Made by a program: the position numbers and the translations under genes. Shown here piece by piece: positions 31,707 to 41,811 of a stretch of 64,000 nucleotides of DNA. How positions within the stretch are numbered: position 1 is the first letter of the stretch; each line of letters opens with the position of its first letter. Below the pieces are notes generated by a model that ran no database searches, was not told the origin of the DNA, and worked only from the letters and a program-made list of their open reading frames with translations. The DNA is from Limnochorda pilosa. GTDB taxonomy: Bacteria; Bacillota; Limnochordia; Limnochordales; Limnochordaceae. Location of the stretch: assembly GCF_001544015.1 (NCBI RefSeq), contig NZ_AP014924.1, positions 3,720,001 through 3,784,000 on the forward strand. Direction: 5' to 3'.

Positions 31707-33245
31707 TCAGCGCGCCCACCCGTCATCACGCCCGGCAGCGTCCAGCAGGCCGGCCATCAGGTCCCACTCGCTGACGAGCACCTGCACGGCCCCCAGCCAC
31801 TCTGCCAGGCGCCACAGCACGGTCGCCCCTGCCAAGATCACGGGGGCCCGCTCCGGCTGAAGCCCGGGAAGCCGGCGCACCCCTTCGAGCGAAAGGGCGG
31901 CCAGGCGGTCGACCCAGGCGCCCAGGTCCTTCACCGCCAGGCCGTAACCGTGCACTCGATCCGGGCGGTAGCGGCGTAGGCCCTGCTCCATGGCTGCCAG
32001 CGAGGTGGCGGTCCCCCCCACGACCACCAGGGGAAGCCGGACCGCCGCGCCCTGCCATGGGGCCATGGCGCGGGGAAGCTGTCCCTCCAGCCACTGGGTC
32101 AGCTCACGCACCCGGGCGGGCGTGGTGCCCGTGTCGAAGCGGCGGGACAGGCGAAGCGCGCCCCAAGGCAGGCTCAGCAGCTCCTGCGGCCCCCGGTCCA
32201 GGCTCCCCCGGGCCAGCTCGACGCTGCCGCCGCCCAGATCCATCACCACACCCGGGCCCGCAGCCCCAAGGCCGACCATCGCCCCACGGAAGGTGTGGCG
32301 GGCTTCATCCTCGCCGCTCAGCACCTGCAGCGCCGCGCCTGTGGCCTGCCGGACCCGGCCGGCCAGCTCCTGCCCATTCGTCGCCTCGCGCACGGCGCTG
32401 GTCCCCACCACGAGGACCCGGGCTGCGCCCACCCTGCGGGCGCGATCTGCCAGGCGCTGGGCGGCCTCTAGGCTCCGTTCGAGGGCAGGACCGCCCAGCC
32501 TGCCTTCCTGCAGGCCCTCACCCAGACGCGTCACCCAGAGGTGCTGCTCGACCACCCGGAGGCCTTCGGGAATCCGGTCGGCCACCAGGGCGCGGACGGA
32601 ATGGCTTCCCAGCTCGACCACCGCGGAGCGTTCCGCCCGGGGAGCCTGGCGGGCGTGCAGGGGGCGACCCCGCCCATCGGCACACCCGCAGACCAGGCTA
32701 CCGTCCAGCGGCACCGCGCTCCGGCGCAGGAGCTCGGCCACCCGCCGCCCCACGTACCCGTCCCCCAGGGCCAGGTGGTGCGCCAGGTGCGCATGAAGGC
32801 ACTTCACCCCCGGGCCTTCCCTTCCCCCCACACCACTTCGGCCCAGGCGGGTCCACAGACGGGGGTTGTCAGCCTGCAGGCGGTGACGCTCGCGTGGCCC
32901 CAACAGCCGGCGTCGGATCAGGGAGTCAAGGCGGTCGGCCCGGGCCTCGGCCGCGGCCGCGTCCGGGTTCGACGCCACTTCCCGGCCCAGGGCTCGGATC
33001 CAGCCTTGGGACTCGAGGCGTGCGACCTCGTAGACCAGGAGGGGACAGACCAACCAGAAGAGGGTGGGCATGGGAGGGTCGCCCGACGGAGGGAGCGGAT
33101 GGTTGGCGACCACCTGGGGTCTTCCGAAGCGGCAACGGGTCGCGACGCCGGCGATGGGGCTCGGCGATCGCCCGAGGACCGCCGCCACGAAGCGCTCGTC
33201 GGCCTCGCCGGCGGGCTCCAGGCCCCAGAGACCTGCGCGCGTCAA
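31707..33245 (-). CDS. DUF501 / Ppx-GppA phosphatase fusion protein
   Basis: A 512-residue protein starting at TTG 33245 (weak ribosome binding site). Residues about 15-180 are a DUF501 domain: AAVLGRSPSPIAGVATRCRF, then PMPTLFWLVCPLLVYEVARL, with CLHAHLAHHLALGDGYVG ahead of its end and two further cysteines. From about 207 an exopolyphosphatase/pppGpp phosphohydrolase follows: VVELGSHSVRALV (phosphate-1 motif), VLVVGTSAVREATNG, LSGEDEARHTFRGA and VVMDLGGGSVELA (phosphate-2 motif). In Actinobacteria DUF501 and ppx are separate neighbours after divIC; here they are one chain, two genes after divIC. Likely role: hydrolysis of polyphosphate or (p)ppGpp, with DUF501 of unknown role. Confidence 0.8.
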   Translation of the reverse strand: MTRAGLWGLEPAGEADERFVAAVLGRSPSPIAGVATRCRFGRPQVVANHPLPPSGDPPMPTLFWLVCPLLVYEVARLESQGWIRALGREVASNPDAAAAEARADRLDSLIRRRLLGPRERHRLQADNPRLWTRLGRSGVGGREGPGVKCLHAHLAHHLALGDGYVGRRVAELLRRSAVPLDGSLVCGCADGRGRPLHARQAPRAERSAVVELGSHSVRALVADRIPEGLRVVEQHLWVTRLGEGLQEGRLGGPALERSLEAAQRLADRARRVGAARVLVVGTSAVREATNGQELAGRVRQATGAALQVLSGEDEARHTFRGAMVGLGAAGPGVVMDLGGGSVELARGSLDRGPQELLSLPWGALRLSRRFDTGTTPARVRELTQWLEGQLPRAMAPWQGAAVRLPLVVVGGTATSLAAMEQGLRRYRPDRVHGYGLAVKDLGAWVDRLAALSLEGVRRLPGLQPERAPVILAGATVLWRLAEWLGAVQVLVSEWDLMAGLLDAAGRDDGWAR

Positions 33246-33329
33246 CGGGCCCAGCCCCCCGACGTGTCGAGACCGGAGGCCGCGCCGCTGGAAGGATGGG
33301 GTGGCTTCATCCGCCGCTGAAGGGTGCGA

Positions 33330-33716
33330 TCAGAAATCGTGCCGCGTTCCACGTCCACCGCGCTTGGAGTCGAGGCTACGCTTGAGGGAGGCCTGGCGCT
33401 CCTCGCTGTCGCGCATGAAGCGCTTCAGCTTGGACTCGAAGGACTTGCTGCCCCGACCGCCCCCACCGCCCCGGCGGGGACGGTCGTTGGCCACCCGCCG
33501 GATCGATAGACCGATCTTCCCGTCGCGGACGTTGATGACCCGGACCTTGACCACGTCGTTCATCTTGACGTACTGGTTGATGTCTTCGACGTACTGGTCG
33601 GCCACTTCAGAGATGTGGACCAAGCCGGTCTGCCCGTTTCCGAGGTCGACGAAGGCCCCGAAGTTGGTGATCCCGGTGACCTTTCCCTCGACGATACTAC
33701 CCACTTCAATCGACAT
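33330..33716 (-). CDS. yabR: S1-domain RNA-binding protein (YabR/CvfD family)
   Basis: A 128-residue protein. Residues 3-72 are an S1 OB-fold: VGSIVEGKVTGITNFGAFVD, GQTGLVHISEVAD, then VKMNDVVKVRVINVRDGKIG. A Gly/Arg linker and a basic helical tail (KLKRFMRDSEERQASLKRSL) follow, as in Bacillus YabR/CvfD, which binds ribosomes and affects translation. Place after divIC matches Bacillus order. Start at ATG 33716. Confidence 0.88.
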   Translation of the reverse strand: MSIEVGSIVEGKVTGITNFGAFVDLGNGQTGLVHISEVADQYVEDINQYVKMNDVVKVRVINVRDGKIGLSIRRVANDRPRRGGGGGRGSKSFESKLKRFMRDSEERQASLKRSLDSKRGGRGTRHDF

Positions 33717-33795
33717 ACAGGAACCAGGGTCCTCCCCTGTACTTTGTCCGAGGCGGGCTCGGCTATCGCATTATACCCTGCGGCCCGACGCAGTG

Positions 33796-34116
33796 TCAAC
33801 GCGATTCCGTTGCGGACTCGTCTTCCTGGGCCGGGACCACTTGGTACCGCTCCTCTCCCGGCTTCACCAGTCCCAGTTCTTCCCGGGCCTTTCGCTCCAC
33901 GTACGCGTCCGACCGCATCTCAGACACCTCGGCCTCCAGCTGCGCGGCGCGGCCCCGGGTGGCGTCGAGGTCTGCCTGCAGCGCCTCCATCTCGCGCTCC
34001 AACCCGCGCTGCGCGACGAACCCCTGGATCCAACGGATCCCCAGCGACAGCAGCACCACCGTGAGCAGGAGCGCGAAGAACCGGTTGGTGACCTTGAACC
34101 GCCGCCTCGAAGCCAC
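33796..34116 (-). CDS. divIC: Septum formation initiator DivIC/FtsB-like
   Basis: A 106-residue protein. Basic N-terminus (SRRRFKVTNR), one membrane helix at about residues 12-30 (FFALLLTVVLLSLGIRWI) and an extracytoplasmic coiled coil (LEREMEALQADLDATRGRAA, QLEAEVSEM). It ends in the family's K-A-R-E-E-L-G-L-V-K-P-G-E motif. It joins FtsL and DivIB in the divisome. Sits between yabQ and yabR as in Bacillus. Confidence 0.88.
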   Translation of the reverse strand: MASRRRFKVTNRFFALLLTVVLLSLGIRWIQGFVAQRGLEREMEALQADLDATRGRAAQLEAEVSEMRSDAYVERKAREELGLVKPGEERYQVVPAQEDESATESR

Positions 34117-34170
34117 GCTACCACCCCCGGCTCCGCCCCTTCGGCGCCGGGGGTGGCCGCTCCTCCCCGA

Positions 34171-34656
34171 TCAGCGGCGGCCGCCGCGTCCCACCCAGCC
34201 CGACTGCCAGAGAAGGGGCGCCCTGCGAGCGCGCGGCCCTGACGGCCCGGCCCATCGCAGGGCCGCCAGCCGAGCCACCCGGGTCGCGGGCCAGCGAGCT
34301 GCGCCCGCGCCCAGGGCCGCCATCTGGCGAAAGACGGCGCCCACCCAGGCGGAACCTTCCAGCAGCACCCAGGTGACCAGAGGGCTCACGAGTTGCACGT
34401 ACAGGAAGAACCCGAGGCCGGCGGCGACGAAGAGGTAGAGGCGGAGGCTGGCCCAGTTGGCCAGGGTGAGGAGCAGCATCATGCTGGGACCTGCGACAAG
34501 CCAGAAGAGCCCGTCCACCACCGCGCTCCAGCGGCGGAACTCCATGCGCAGGAGGCGGTACAGGTCGAAGAGGAACCCGCCGGCCATCCCGGCCCCCGCG
34601 ACGGCCAGGAAGGACATGAGCTGATGTGCCAGGCTTTCCACGGGAAGCACCCCCAT
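34171..34656 (-). CDS. yabQ: Spore cortex biosynthesis membrane protein YabQ
   Basis: A 161-residue protein; ATG 34656. Four to five hydrophobic helices occupy residues 10-105 (HQLMSFLAVAGAGMAGGFLF, DGLFWLVAGPSMMLLLTLAN, LRLYLFVAAGLGFFLYVQLV). The D-x-Y-R-x-x-R motif (DLYRLLRMEFRRW) after helix one is typical of YabQ. The tail is basic. YabQ localises to the forespore outer membrane and is required for cortex formation. Neighbours yabP and divIC confirm the assignment. Confidence 0.85.
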   Translation of the reverse strand: MGVLPVESLAHQLMSFLAVAGAGMAGGFLFDLYRLLRMEFRRWSAVVDGLFWLVAGPSMMLLLTLANWASLRLYLFVAAGLGFFLYVQLVSPLVTWVLLEGSAWVGAVFRQMAALGAGAARWPATRVARLAALRWAGPSGPRARRAPLLWQSGWVGRGGRR

Positions 34657-34813
34657 CGAGCGGAGCCCCGCACCTGGCGGCCATACCGGGTGCGGGCCTC
34701 CTTCTGAGCCCTACATGGTATGGGCGGTGCCTGGGTGGGGGTGCATGGCCCCGCGGTCACCGGTTCCGGGCGCGCCGGGGGCCCGGGGGGGACGCCGTGC
34801 CTTCCGTCGCGTT

Positions 34814-35107
34814 CTAGCGGAAGAGGCGTTTCAACAGGTTGCGCCCTTTCTGGGCGGAGCCCTCTCCAAGGTACTGAAGCTGCTGGACCTCCCCCTTCAC
34901 CAGCAGGAGTCCGCTCTCGACGTTGAGCTCCGCGATGTGCATCCCCGCGCCCTGGATCAGGAGGCCGCCCATCTCCGTGCGCAGGACGATCTCCTTCTCA
35001 TCGAAGCTCTCCACGTCGGCCACCCCGGTCACCTGAAGGTGCTGGCGCTGCAGGAGGTGCAGCTCGTGCCGGCGGCGCAACCCTTCGTCCGGCCGGTCCG
35101 CAGCCAA
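34814..35107 (-). CDS. yabP: Spore protein YabP
   Basis: A 97-residue protein. TTG 35107 is chosen because GAGGAGG lies seven bases upstream and the length then matches YabP (about 100). The frame runs back to ATG 35167. The core HLQVTGVADVESFDEKEIVL, RTEMGGLLIQGAGMHI, LNVESGLLLVKGEVQQLQYL matches Bacillus YabP strand for strand, and the end GRNLLKRLFR matches its basic terminus. YabP is made in the mother cell and supports spore assembly with YabQ, encoded next. The 64-base gap to the spoIID-like gene may hold its promoter. Confidence 0.82.
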   Translation of the reverse strand: MAADRPDEGLRRRHELHLLQRQHLQVTGVADVESFDEKEIVLRTEMGGLLIQGAGMHIAELNVESGLLLVKGEVQQLQYLGEGSAQKGRNLLKRLFR

Positions 35108-35170
35108 GGGGCGCCCTCCTCTCCTCGACCTCCTTTCCCATCGATACGTGCCCCGCGGGCGGGGCATGCC

Positions 35171-36103
35171 TCACCTCCAGCGCTTCTCGATCTCCACGTC
35201 CTTGAAGAACGTCTGCACGATCTCCTCGGGGCTCTTGCCCTCCTTGGCCAGCATCAACGCGTCCCACTGGCTGAGGCCCACCCCGTGCCCGAAGCCGGTT
35301 CCCTCGATCTGGAGGCTGCCGCCCTGCACGTCGAAGCGGGTCACCTTGGACGATTTCATCCGCTCGGGATCCAGGGCCTTGCGGAAATCCGGACCCGTGA
35401 CCGTGATCGGACCCCGGTCGGTGGTGATCTCCACCTGGGTGATCCGACCCGTCGGCCCCGTCCGGGCCGCGAGGTCCCGGATCGCACCCACGTCCTGGCC
35501 CAGGCCGGCCAGGGCCCTGCGCACCTCTTCGAGGGGCACCGTGAGCGACCACTGACGGTACTCGTCCGGGACGTAGGGATTGGATGCAAGCCGGACCGTC
35601 TTGATGTAGGGCGGCTCGCTCTCCTGGAACGCCAGGCCCTCCCGGGCCGAGGCGGTCTCGCCGCCGGCATAGGCATGGAACCAGCCGCGGATCACCTTGC
35701 CCTGGTACGTCAGCACCTTGCCCCGCGTCTCCTCCACGGCCCGCCGGATCACGTCGGTCACCTGGTCAGGCCTGAACGCCTGGGCCTCTTCGAAGTCGGT
35801 GGAGATCCGATTCCCCTCGTGGCTGTTGAGGTACTCGAGGGTAAAGGAACGGGCCAGGAGCGCCTGGGCCGCGTAGGCTTCCTTGGGCCATCCCGCCCGC
35901 ATCTCCCCCGCCACGACGCCGGCCACATACTCCTCGATCCCCATGCGCGCGGTGCGACCGTCCTCCCCCACCACCTCCACCTGGGGCTCTTCCTCCAGGC
36001 GCCGTCCCTCTCCCCTGGGCCACACCAGCACCGCGAGAAGAACGGCCGCGACCAAGCCAAGCACCCACCACGTGCGCCTGCCGGCTGCAGGGGCCACCCC
36101 CAA
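35171..36103 (-). CDS. SpoIID/LytB-domain protein (cell-wall lytic, sporulation)
   Basis: A 310-residue protein. N-terminal membrane anchor at about residues 12-30 ([17 protein letters not shown]). The SpoIID domain includes [15 protein letters not shown] (residues about 54-68), [40 protein letters not shown] and near the end [22 protein letters not shown]-x(n)-W, as in catalytic SpoIID, is present. It would degrade septal peptidoglycan during engulfment. Whether this is SpoIID itself or the paralog LytB/CwlB-type cannot be settled, because the usual spoIIQ/murA context is absent. It lies upstream of yabP in the same direction and may share its transcript. Confidence 0.85.
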   Translation of the reverse strand: MGVAPAAGRRTWWVLGLVAAVLLAVLVWPRGEGRRLEEEPQVEVVGEDGRTARMGIEEYVAGVVAGEMRAGWPKEAYAAQALLARSFTLEYLNSHEGNRISTDFEEAQAFRPDQVTDVIRRAVEETRGKVLTYQGKVIRGWFHAYAGGETASAREGLAFQESEPPYIKTVRLASNPYVPDEYRQWSLTVPLEEVRRALAGLGQDVGAIRDLAARTGPTGRITQVEITTDRGPITVTGPDFRKALDPERMKSSKVTRFDVQGGSLQIEGTGFGHGVGLSQWDALMLAKEGKSPEEIVQTFFKDVEIEKRWR

Positions 36104-36303
36104 ATCCCTCCCCAGCGTCTTTCGGTGTAAAGCTTGATCAGAAGGGCGTTTCCTCTATCCCCCGCAGGCGAACAAAGCGCGCGGTAGACGAGGAAAGGGC
36201 CGTCACCACGGGTTTTATTTGGTATGGAAGGTGCACTCTGGAAGGAGATTACCAAGCAGAGGCGAAAAGATGCCTCGAACTCCAGCTTGGAGGAGGGAAC
36301 GGC

Positions 36304-36582
36304 GTGAACAAGAGCGAGCTCATCTCGAAGGTAGCAGACAAGGCAGGTCTCACCAAGAAGGTGGCCGGAGAGACGGTGGAGTCGGTCCTCTCGGCCATTG
36401 CCGACGCGCTTTCCCAGGGCGACAAGGTGACCCTGGTAGGCTTCGGCACCTTCGAGGTGCGCGACCGCGCGGCCCGCAAGGGCGTCAACCCTGCCACGGG
36501 CAGCACCATCAGCATCCCGGCCAGCCGGGTCCCCGCCTTCAAAGCGGGCAAGTCCCTGAAGGAAGCCGTCGCGAAGAAGTAG
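36304..36582 (+). CDS. hbs: Histone-like DNA-binding protein HU
   Basis: A 92-residue protein from GTG 36304 after [28 protein letters not shown] opens the HU fold. [40 protein letters not shown] and GKSLKEAV complete the beta-arm with the conserved R-x-N-P-x-T-G (here KGVNPATG). HU compacts and bends DNA without sequence preference. In Bacillus hbs lies elsewhere, whereas near mazG it is found in many clostridia and other Firmicutes. A terminator follows. Confidence 0.95.
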   Translation: MNKSELISKVADKAGLTKKVAGETVESVLSAIADALSQGDKVTLVGFGTFEVRDRAARKGVNPATGSTISIPASRVPAFKAGKSLKEAVAKK

Positions 36583-36625
36583 GATCGTGGCAGACTGTTA
36601 GCTGGAGCAGTCTTTCCGTGGCTTA

Positions 36626-36660
36626 GGAAGAGCCCGTCGGGCACCCGGTGGGCTCTTTCC
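36626..36660 (+). terminator. Terminator after hbs
   Basis: AAGAGCCC (36628-36635) pairs with GGGCTCTT (36650-36657), with an inner CGGG/CCCG stem, followed by TCC. mazG starts 30 bases later. Confidence 0.6.
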
Positions 36661-36689
36661 ATCAGCCGCAGAGCGCAGGAGGTGGGGCG

Positions 36690-37484
36690 ATGGACGCGGT
36701 CCGGGAGTTGGCGGCGGTGATGGAACGCCTGCGTGGACCTGGAGGCTGCCCCTGGGATCGGGAGCAGACGCACCGCTCGCTGGCCCGCTACCTGATCGAG
36801 GAGGCATACGAGGCCGCCGACGCCCTGGAACAGGGCGATACCGCTGCAGCGGTGGAGGAGTTGGGCGATGTCCTCCTCCAGATCGTCTTCCACGCCCAGA
36901 TCGGCCGCGAGGAGGGGGCCTACGACCTCGAGGTGATCGCCCGGCGGCTGGTCGAGAAGCTGGTCCGCCGCCACCCCCACGTCTTCGGCGACGTGGTCGT
37001 TGCGGGCGCGGCGGAGGTCGTGGCCAACTGGGAGGCCATCAAGGAGGGGGAACGGGCCAGTCAGAGCGCCGAGCAGGCGCCGCCCTCGCTCATGGACGGC
37101 GTTCCCCTGGCGCTTCCTGCCCTGGCTCGGGCCGATGCCGTCCAGCGACGCGCCGCCCGGGTGGGGTTCGATTGGGCCGACCCGTCAGGGCCCCGGGCCA
37201 AAGTGGACGAAGAGCTGGGCGAGCTCGACCGCGAACTGGAAGCGGGCGCCTCGGAAGGAGCCGCCCGGGAGCTGGGGGACCTGCTCTTCTCGGTGGTCAA
37301 CCTGGCCCGCAAGACCTCCATCGACGCGGAAGCCGCGTTGCGGGAGGCGGTCCGCCGCTTCGAAGACCGTTTCCGCCAAATCGAGCGCTCGGCGGTCGCC
37401 GGGGGCAAGCGCCTGGACGAGATGGACCTGGCCCAGCTGGACCGGCTCTGGGACGAAGCGAAGGCACGCGAGACCGAGCCCTGA
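36690..37484 (+). CDS. mazG: Nucleoside triphosphate pyrophosphohydrolase MazG
   Basis: A 264-residue protein; ATG 36690 after GGAGGTGGGG. Both MazG domains are present: CPWDREQTHRSLARYLIEEA with EEAYE, ELGDVLLQIVFHAQIGREEG and VKRRHPHVFGDV-like LVRRHPHVFGDV; and the second EEL GELD (EELGELDREL) with ELGDLLFSVVNLARKTSIDA. The E-x-x-E and E-x-x-D motifs bind magnesium. The enzyme clears abnormal or excess NTPs. It converges on spoVT, with the stops 22 bases apart. Confidence 0.92.
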   Translation: MDAVRELAAVMERLRGPGGCPWDREQTHRSLARYLIEEAYEAADALEQGDTAAAVEELGDVLLQIVFHAQIGREEGAYDLEVIARRLVEKLVRRHPHVFGDVVVAGAAEVVANWEAIKEGERASQSAEQAPPSLMDGVPLALPALARADAVQRRAARVGFDWADPSGPRAKVDEELGELDRELEAGASEGAARELGDLLFSVVNLARKTSIDAEAALREAVRRFEDRFRQIERSAVAGGKRLDEMDLAQLDRLWDEAKARETEP

Positions 37485-37506
37485 GCTGACAGGGCTTCTC
37501 CTGCTC

Positions 37507-38043
37507 CTACTGCTCCATCTGCTTCCCGAGGAAGGCTGCCGCGGTTTCGACCAGCTTCCGCTCCAGGTCCCCCATCACGACCCCTTGCTGGTCGCTGGCC
37601 AGGGCCACCGAGCCCACCGGATCGCCCTCGGAGACGATGGGCGCGATGGCCTGGCTTCTGAAGGGCCATGCCTCCGGTAGCTTCTCCGTTCCGACCCCGG
37701 GCAGCAGGAGGCTGCGGCGGGTGGTGCACGCGTGCTCGATCACGGGCGGAACAGGCTTACCGATCCAGTCCTTCTTCCCTGTGCCGGCAACCGCCACCAC
37801 CACGTCCCGGTCGGTCACCAGGGCGATGTGCCCCGTCGATTCGTGAAGGGAGTCGGCGTACTCCTGCGCGAAGTCCGAGAGCTCCTCCAGGGCGGAGTAC
37901 TTCTTCAGGATCACCTCTCCGTCCCGGTCGACGAAGATCTCGAGCGGGTCCCCCTCCCGGATGCGCAGGGTCCGCCGGATCTCCTTGGGAATGACCACGC
38001 GGCCCAGGTCATCAATCCGGCGCACGATGCCCGTAGCCTTCAT
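37507..38043 (-). CDS. spoVT: Stage V sporulation regulator SpoVT
   Basis: A 178-residue protein from ATG 38043 after GAGGAGGGG. Residues 1-52 are the AbrB-type swapped-hairpin DNA-binding domain (MKATGIVRRIDDLGRVVIPK, EIRRTLRIREGDPLEIFVD). The rest is a GAF-like sensor (HIALVTDRDVVVAVAGTGKK, ending with GVVMGDLERKLVETAAAFLG). SpoVT controls late forespore genes. It follows mfd (31 bases) as in Bacillus. Confidence 0.93.
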   Translation of the reverse strand: MKATGIVRRIDDLGRVVIPKEIRRTLRIREGDPLEIFVDRDGEVILKKYSALEELSDFAQEYADSLHESTGHIALVTDRDVVVAVAGTGKKDWIGKPVPPVIEHACTTRRSLLLPGVGTEKLPEAWPFRSQAIAPIVSEGDPVGSVALASDQQGVVMGDLERKLVETAAAFLGKQMEQ

Positions 38044-38074
38044 CCCCACCCCTCCTCGAGGTCCCTCACAGCTC

Positions 38075-41000
38075 TCATTGGCCGCTGGCGACGGGCCAGC
38101 TCTCCCGCAGGTCCGCCAGGATCCCCTCCAGCATCCCCAGGAGCTCGGCGTCTCCCATGCCGTAACGCCGGATGGTGAGCTGGCTGGTTCGCGCAGGGAC
38201 GAGGGCCAGCCGTCCCCGGTACTTGCGCGTGAGCGGCAGAAGACCCTCGTAGGGAAGCCGCAAACCCTGGTGCCACCGCACGTGCACCCGGTCGCCCTGG
38301 GCGCTGACCGAGCTGACCCCCAGCTCCCTGGCCAGCACCTTGACACGGGCCACGGTGAGGAGATTCGTCACCGGCTCAGGCGGTGGGCCGAACCGATCCG
38401 TCAGCTCCGCCGCCAGCTCGTCCGCTTCCTCGAGGGTGCGGATCCCGACCACCTTCTTGTAGACCTCGACCTTCTGCTGCGAGTCGCCAATGTAGCCTTC
38501 ATTGACGTACGCGTCGACGTTGAGGTCCAGCACCGGTTCGGGCGGCTGGGCTGCCTCCGTCCCCCGAAGCTCCCGGATCGACTCGGCCAAGAGCCGGGTG
38601 TAGAGCTCGAAACCCACCGAGGCGATGAAGCCATGCTGCTCAGGACCCAGGAGGTTGCCCGCGCCCCGGATCTCCAGGTCGCGCATCGCGATCTTGAAGC
38701 CGGAGCCCAGGTCGGTGAACTCCCTCAGGGCCTGAAGGCGCTTCTCGGCGTCCTCGGACAGTATCTTCTCCGGGCGGTAGGTAAAATACGCGTAGGCGAC
38801 CCGGTTGCTCCGCCCCACCCGGCCCCGAAGCTGGTAGAGCTGCGCCAGGCCCATGCGGTCCGCGTCCCAGACGATCAGCGTGTTCACGTTGGCTATGTCC
38901 ATGCCCGTCTCGATGATGGTGGAGCAGACGAGTACGTCGTACTCCCCCTCGAGGAAGTCGAGCATGACCCGCTCCAGGCGATTCTCCTCCATCTGGCCGT
39001 GGGCGACCGCGACGCGGGCCTCGGGCACGAGCTCCTGGATCTCGCGCGCCTTGCGGTCGATGGACTGGACGTGGTTGTAGACGAAGTACACCTGTCCCTG
39101 CCGGGCCAGCTCGCGCAGGATCGCCTCACGGACCGTCTCGGGGTCGTACTCGACCACGTAGGTCCGTACCGGTGTGCGATCCTCGGGAGGGGTCTCGATG
39201 ACGCTCATGTCCCGCACCCCCGCCAGCGCCATGTGCAGGGTCCGCGGGATGGGGGTGGCCGTGAGGGTCAGCACGTCCACGGACGTGCGCAGCTCCTTCA
39301 GCCGTTCCTTCTGCGCCACGCCGAACCGCTGCTCCTCGTCCACCACCACCAGGCCCAGGTCCTTGAAGACCACGTCCCTCGAGAGGAGACGATGCGTTCC
39401 GATGACGACGTCGATGGCACCGGTGCGGAGGCCGTCGAGGACGGCCTTCTGCTCCCCCGGCGTCTGAAAGCGGGAGAGCGTGGCGATGCCGACGGGATAC
39501 CGCTCGAAGCGCTCGCGGAAGGTGCGGTGGTGTTGCTGGGCCAGGATGGTGGTGGGCACGAGCACCACCACCTGCTTCCCGTCCATGACGGCCTTGAAGG
39601 CCGCCCGGATGGCCACTTCGGTCTTGCCGAAGCCCACGTCGCCGCAGAGGAGACGGTCCATGGGGCGATCGTGCTCCATGTCGCGCTTGACCTCGCGGAT
39701 CGCCCGGAGCTGGTCGAGGGTCTCCTCGTAGGGGAAAGCGTCCTCGAACTCGGCTTGCCAGACGGTGTCGGGGCTGAAGTGGAAGCCCCTGGCCGCCTCC
39801 CGCTCCGCGTAGAGCTTGAGGAGGCCTTCGGCCATCTCCCGGACGGACTCCTTCACCCGCTTCTTCACCCGGGCCCACTCGCTGCCGCCCAGCTTGTAGA
39901 TGCGCGGAGCCTGCCCGTCGGCACCGATGTACTTCTGCAGCAGGTCGAGCTGGTCGGTGGGGACGTAGAGCCGGTCGTTGCCGGCGTACTCCACCACCAG
40001 GTAGTCCTTGTGGACGTCCCCGATGGCCAGCGTCTCCAGCCCCACGTACCGGCCGATCCCGTGGTTGACGTGGACCACGAAATCGCCCGGCCGCAGGTCC
40101 GGCAGCTCGTCGATGTGTGCCCCGTCCTCGTCCCGGCGGACGACGCCCAGACGGCGGCGTCGCTTGGCTTGGCCGATGACCTCCAGGTCGCTCAGCACCA
40201 CGAGCTTCAGATCACCGTAGACGAGGCCGGCGTGTAAGGTTCCGACGGTCGCCACCGCGTTGCCCGGCTTCAGCTCGTCGACCACCGAGGGGACGAAGAG
40301 CGCCGGAACGTCCTGCTCACGCAGCGCGTCCACCGCCCGGCGGGCCCGGTCCTCCGTGGCCAACACCAGAAGGACCCGGTTCCCCTCCCGCGCCCAGCGC
40401 CGGATCTGGCTGGAGAGCTGGTCCATCCGCCCGTGGTAGAGGTCGGGGCTGCGCATCTCGATGCGGTGGGAGCGGCTGGGCTCCAGCTCCACCAGCCGCT
40501 TGTTCAGGCTGGAGAGGCAGGCGAGCGGGTGCCTTCTGGCCGCGGCGAGGAGGTCCGGCCACTCCAGGAAGAGCCCCGCCTCCCCCGGAAGCGCCCGGCC
40601 GGCCTCGAGCTTCTGGCTTAGCTGTTCGCCGATCTCCAGGTGCCATTGGTTCAGGCGGTCCTTGACGTGGTCCGGCTCGTCGAGCACCACCAGACCGTGG
40701 CCCAGGTGGTCCAGAAGGGTGGCCGGCGCGGGGTGGAAGAAGGCCAAATACTGGGCCATGCCGTCGAAGATCTCCCCGCGGGCCAGGCGGTCGGCGTGAA
40801 GGGCCCCCCTGCGTCGCGCCGCCTCCGCCTCCTGCCGGCGGCCCAGGTGCTCCAGGCGGGCGGCTTGCGCCTCCCATGCTTGCCGGATACGCTCCGCCGG
40901 CTCCTCCCGCCCGTCCGGCGGAAGGGGGCACTCTGTCAGGGGTGGTACCAGGGCCTCTTGCAGGGAGACGGCCGAACGCTGGGTGGCAGGATCGAACGCA

Positions 41001-41635
41001 CGGATCGACTCGACCTCGTCCCCGGCCAGCTCCACGCGGATGGGCGCGTCTGCCCCGCCGGGAAAGACGTCGAGGATGTCTCCACGGATGGCGAACGCGC
41101 CCGGTCCCTCAACCCTGGCCTCACGCTGGTACCCCATGGCCGCCAGCCGTACGGGTACCTCCTCCAGGGGGACCTGCACCCCGACCCGTAGGGGCAACGG
41201 CAGCGAGCGGAAGATCTCGGCGGGCACCATCCGTCCCGCGGCGGCGTCCACCGGCGCCACCACCAGGGTGGGGCGCCCGGCAGCCAGGCGGCTCAGGGCG
41301 GCCATCCGTCGCCCGGTCAGCTCCGCGCTGGGGCGCGCTTCCTCGTCCGGCAGGGTGTCCAGCGCTGGGAAGATCTGGACCTGGCCTGCCGGCAGCAGGC
41401 TCGAGAGCTGCTCGTAGACGCGCTCTGCCTGGTAGGCGCTGGAGGCGATCCAGAGGGCCGACGCCCCCTTCCTGAGGGACCGAAGGCGCTGCCACAACGC
41501 GGCCAGCACGACGCACTTCTCTCCCTCCGAGAGGCCGGGAAGCCAGATCGGGCGCGACGCATCGTCCAGGGCCGTCCCCAGCGTCTCGATGTGTCGCGAG
41601 ACCTCGAATAGATGCAATAGTCCGGGAATTGCCAA
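38075..41635 (-). CDS. mfd: Transcription-repair coupling factor Mfd
   Basis: A 1186-residue protein, near the usual 1150-1180. TTG 41635 is the first in-frame start after a purine-rich stretch; an ATG four bases upstream is out of frame. Domain order: UvrB-like N-terminus, the RNA-polymerase-interacting domain ([20 protein letters not shown]), the translocase with Walker [20 protein letters not shown] (residues about 660-680), [28 protein letters not shown], and C-terminal TRCF domain. It displaces stalled RNA polymerase and recruits UvrA. It lies between pth and spoVT, as in Bacillus. Confidence 0.96.
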   Translation of the reverse strand: MAIPGLLHLFEVSRHIETLGTALDDASRPIWLPGLSEGEKCVVLAALWQRLRSLRKGASALWIASSAYQAERVYEQLSSLLPAGQVQIFPALDTLPDEEARPSAELTGRRMAALSRLAAGRPTLVVAPVDAAAGRMVPAEIFRSLPLPLRVGVQVPLEEVPVRLAAMGYQREARVEGPGAFAIRGDILDVFPGGADAPIRVELAGDEVESIRAFDPATQRSAVSLQEALVPPLTECPLPPDGREEPAERIRQAWEAQAARLEHLGRRQEAEAARRRGALHADRLARGEIFDGMAQYLAFFHPAPATLLDHLGHGLVVLDEPDHVKDRLNQWHLEIGEQLSQKLEAGRALPGEAGLFLEWPDLLAAARRHPLACLSSLNKRLVELEPSRSHRIEMRSPDLYHGRMDQLSSQIRRWAREGNRVLLVLATEDRARRAVDALREQDVPALFVPSVVDELKPGNAVATVGTLHAGLVYGDLKLVVLSDLEVIGQAKRRRRLGVVRRDEDGAHIDELPDLRPGDFVVHVNHGIGRYVGLETLAIGDVHKDYLVVEYAGNDRLYVPTDQLDLLQKYIGADGQAPRIYKLGGSEWARVKKRVKESVREMAEGLLKLYAEREAARGFHFSPDTVWQAEFEDAFPYEETLDQLRAIREVKRDMEHDRPMDRLLCGDVGFGKTEVAIRAAFKAVMDGKQVVVLVPTTILAQQHHRTFRERFERYPVGIATLSRFQTPGEQKAVLDGLRTGAIDVVIGTHRLLSRDVVFKDLGLVVVDEEQRFGVAQKERLKELRTSVDVLTLTATPIPRTLHMALAGVRDMSVIETPPEDRTPVRTYVVEYDPETVREAILRELARQGQVYFVYNHVQSIDRKAREIQELVPEARVAVAHGQMEENRLERVMLDFLEGEYDVLVCSTIIETGMDIANVNTLIVWDADRMGLAQLYQLRGRVGRSNRVAYAYFTYRPEKILSEDAEKRLQALREFTDLGSGFKIAMRDLEIRGAGNLLGPEQHGFIASVGFELYTRLLAESIRELRGTEAAQPPEPVLDLNVDAYVNEGYIGDSQQKVEVYKKVVGIRTLEEADELAAELTDRFGPPPEPVTNLLTVARVKVLARELGVSSVSAQGDRVHVRWHQGLRLPYEGLLPLTRKYRGRLALVPARTSQLTIRRYGMGDAELLGMLEGILADLRESWPVASGQ

Positions 41636-41811
41636 CCATGCACCGTCCTCTCAGCGACACCGCTCCGCGCGCGCGAACCAGGACCGGTCTCACGCGCCGG
41701 GGGGATGGGAAGCGAAGGCGTCCTCACGACACGACCATTATAGCGATCGGCTGATCACGGCGTCAAGGAACAGCCAACGTGAAAAGCCGATCAACACGCC
41801 ATTCCAGCCCG

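Noticed and set aside
32057-33385. 442-residue plus-strand open frame opposite DUF501-ppx
   Set aside because: Shadow frame rich in Pro, Arg and Gly.
34715-36130. 471-residue plus-strand open frame opposite yabP and the SpoIID-like gene
   Set aside because: Shadow frame with His/Leu/Pro-rich translation and no motif.
37961-40237. 758-residue plus-strand open frame opposite mfd
   Set aside because: It is a shadow of the high-GC mfd gene on the other strand; no ribosome binding site and no family.
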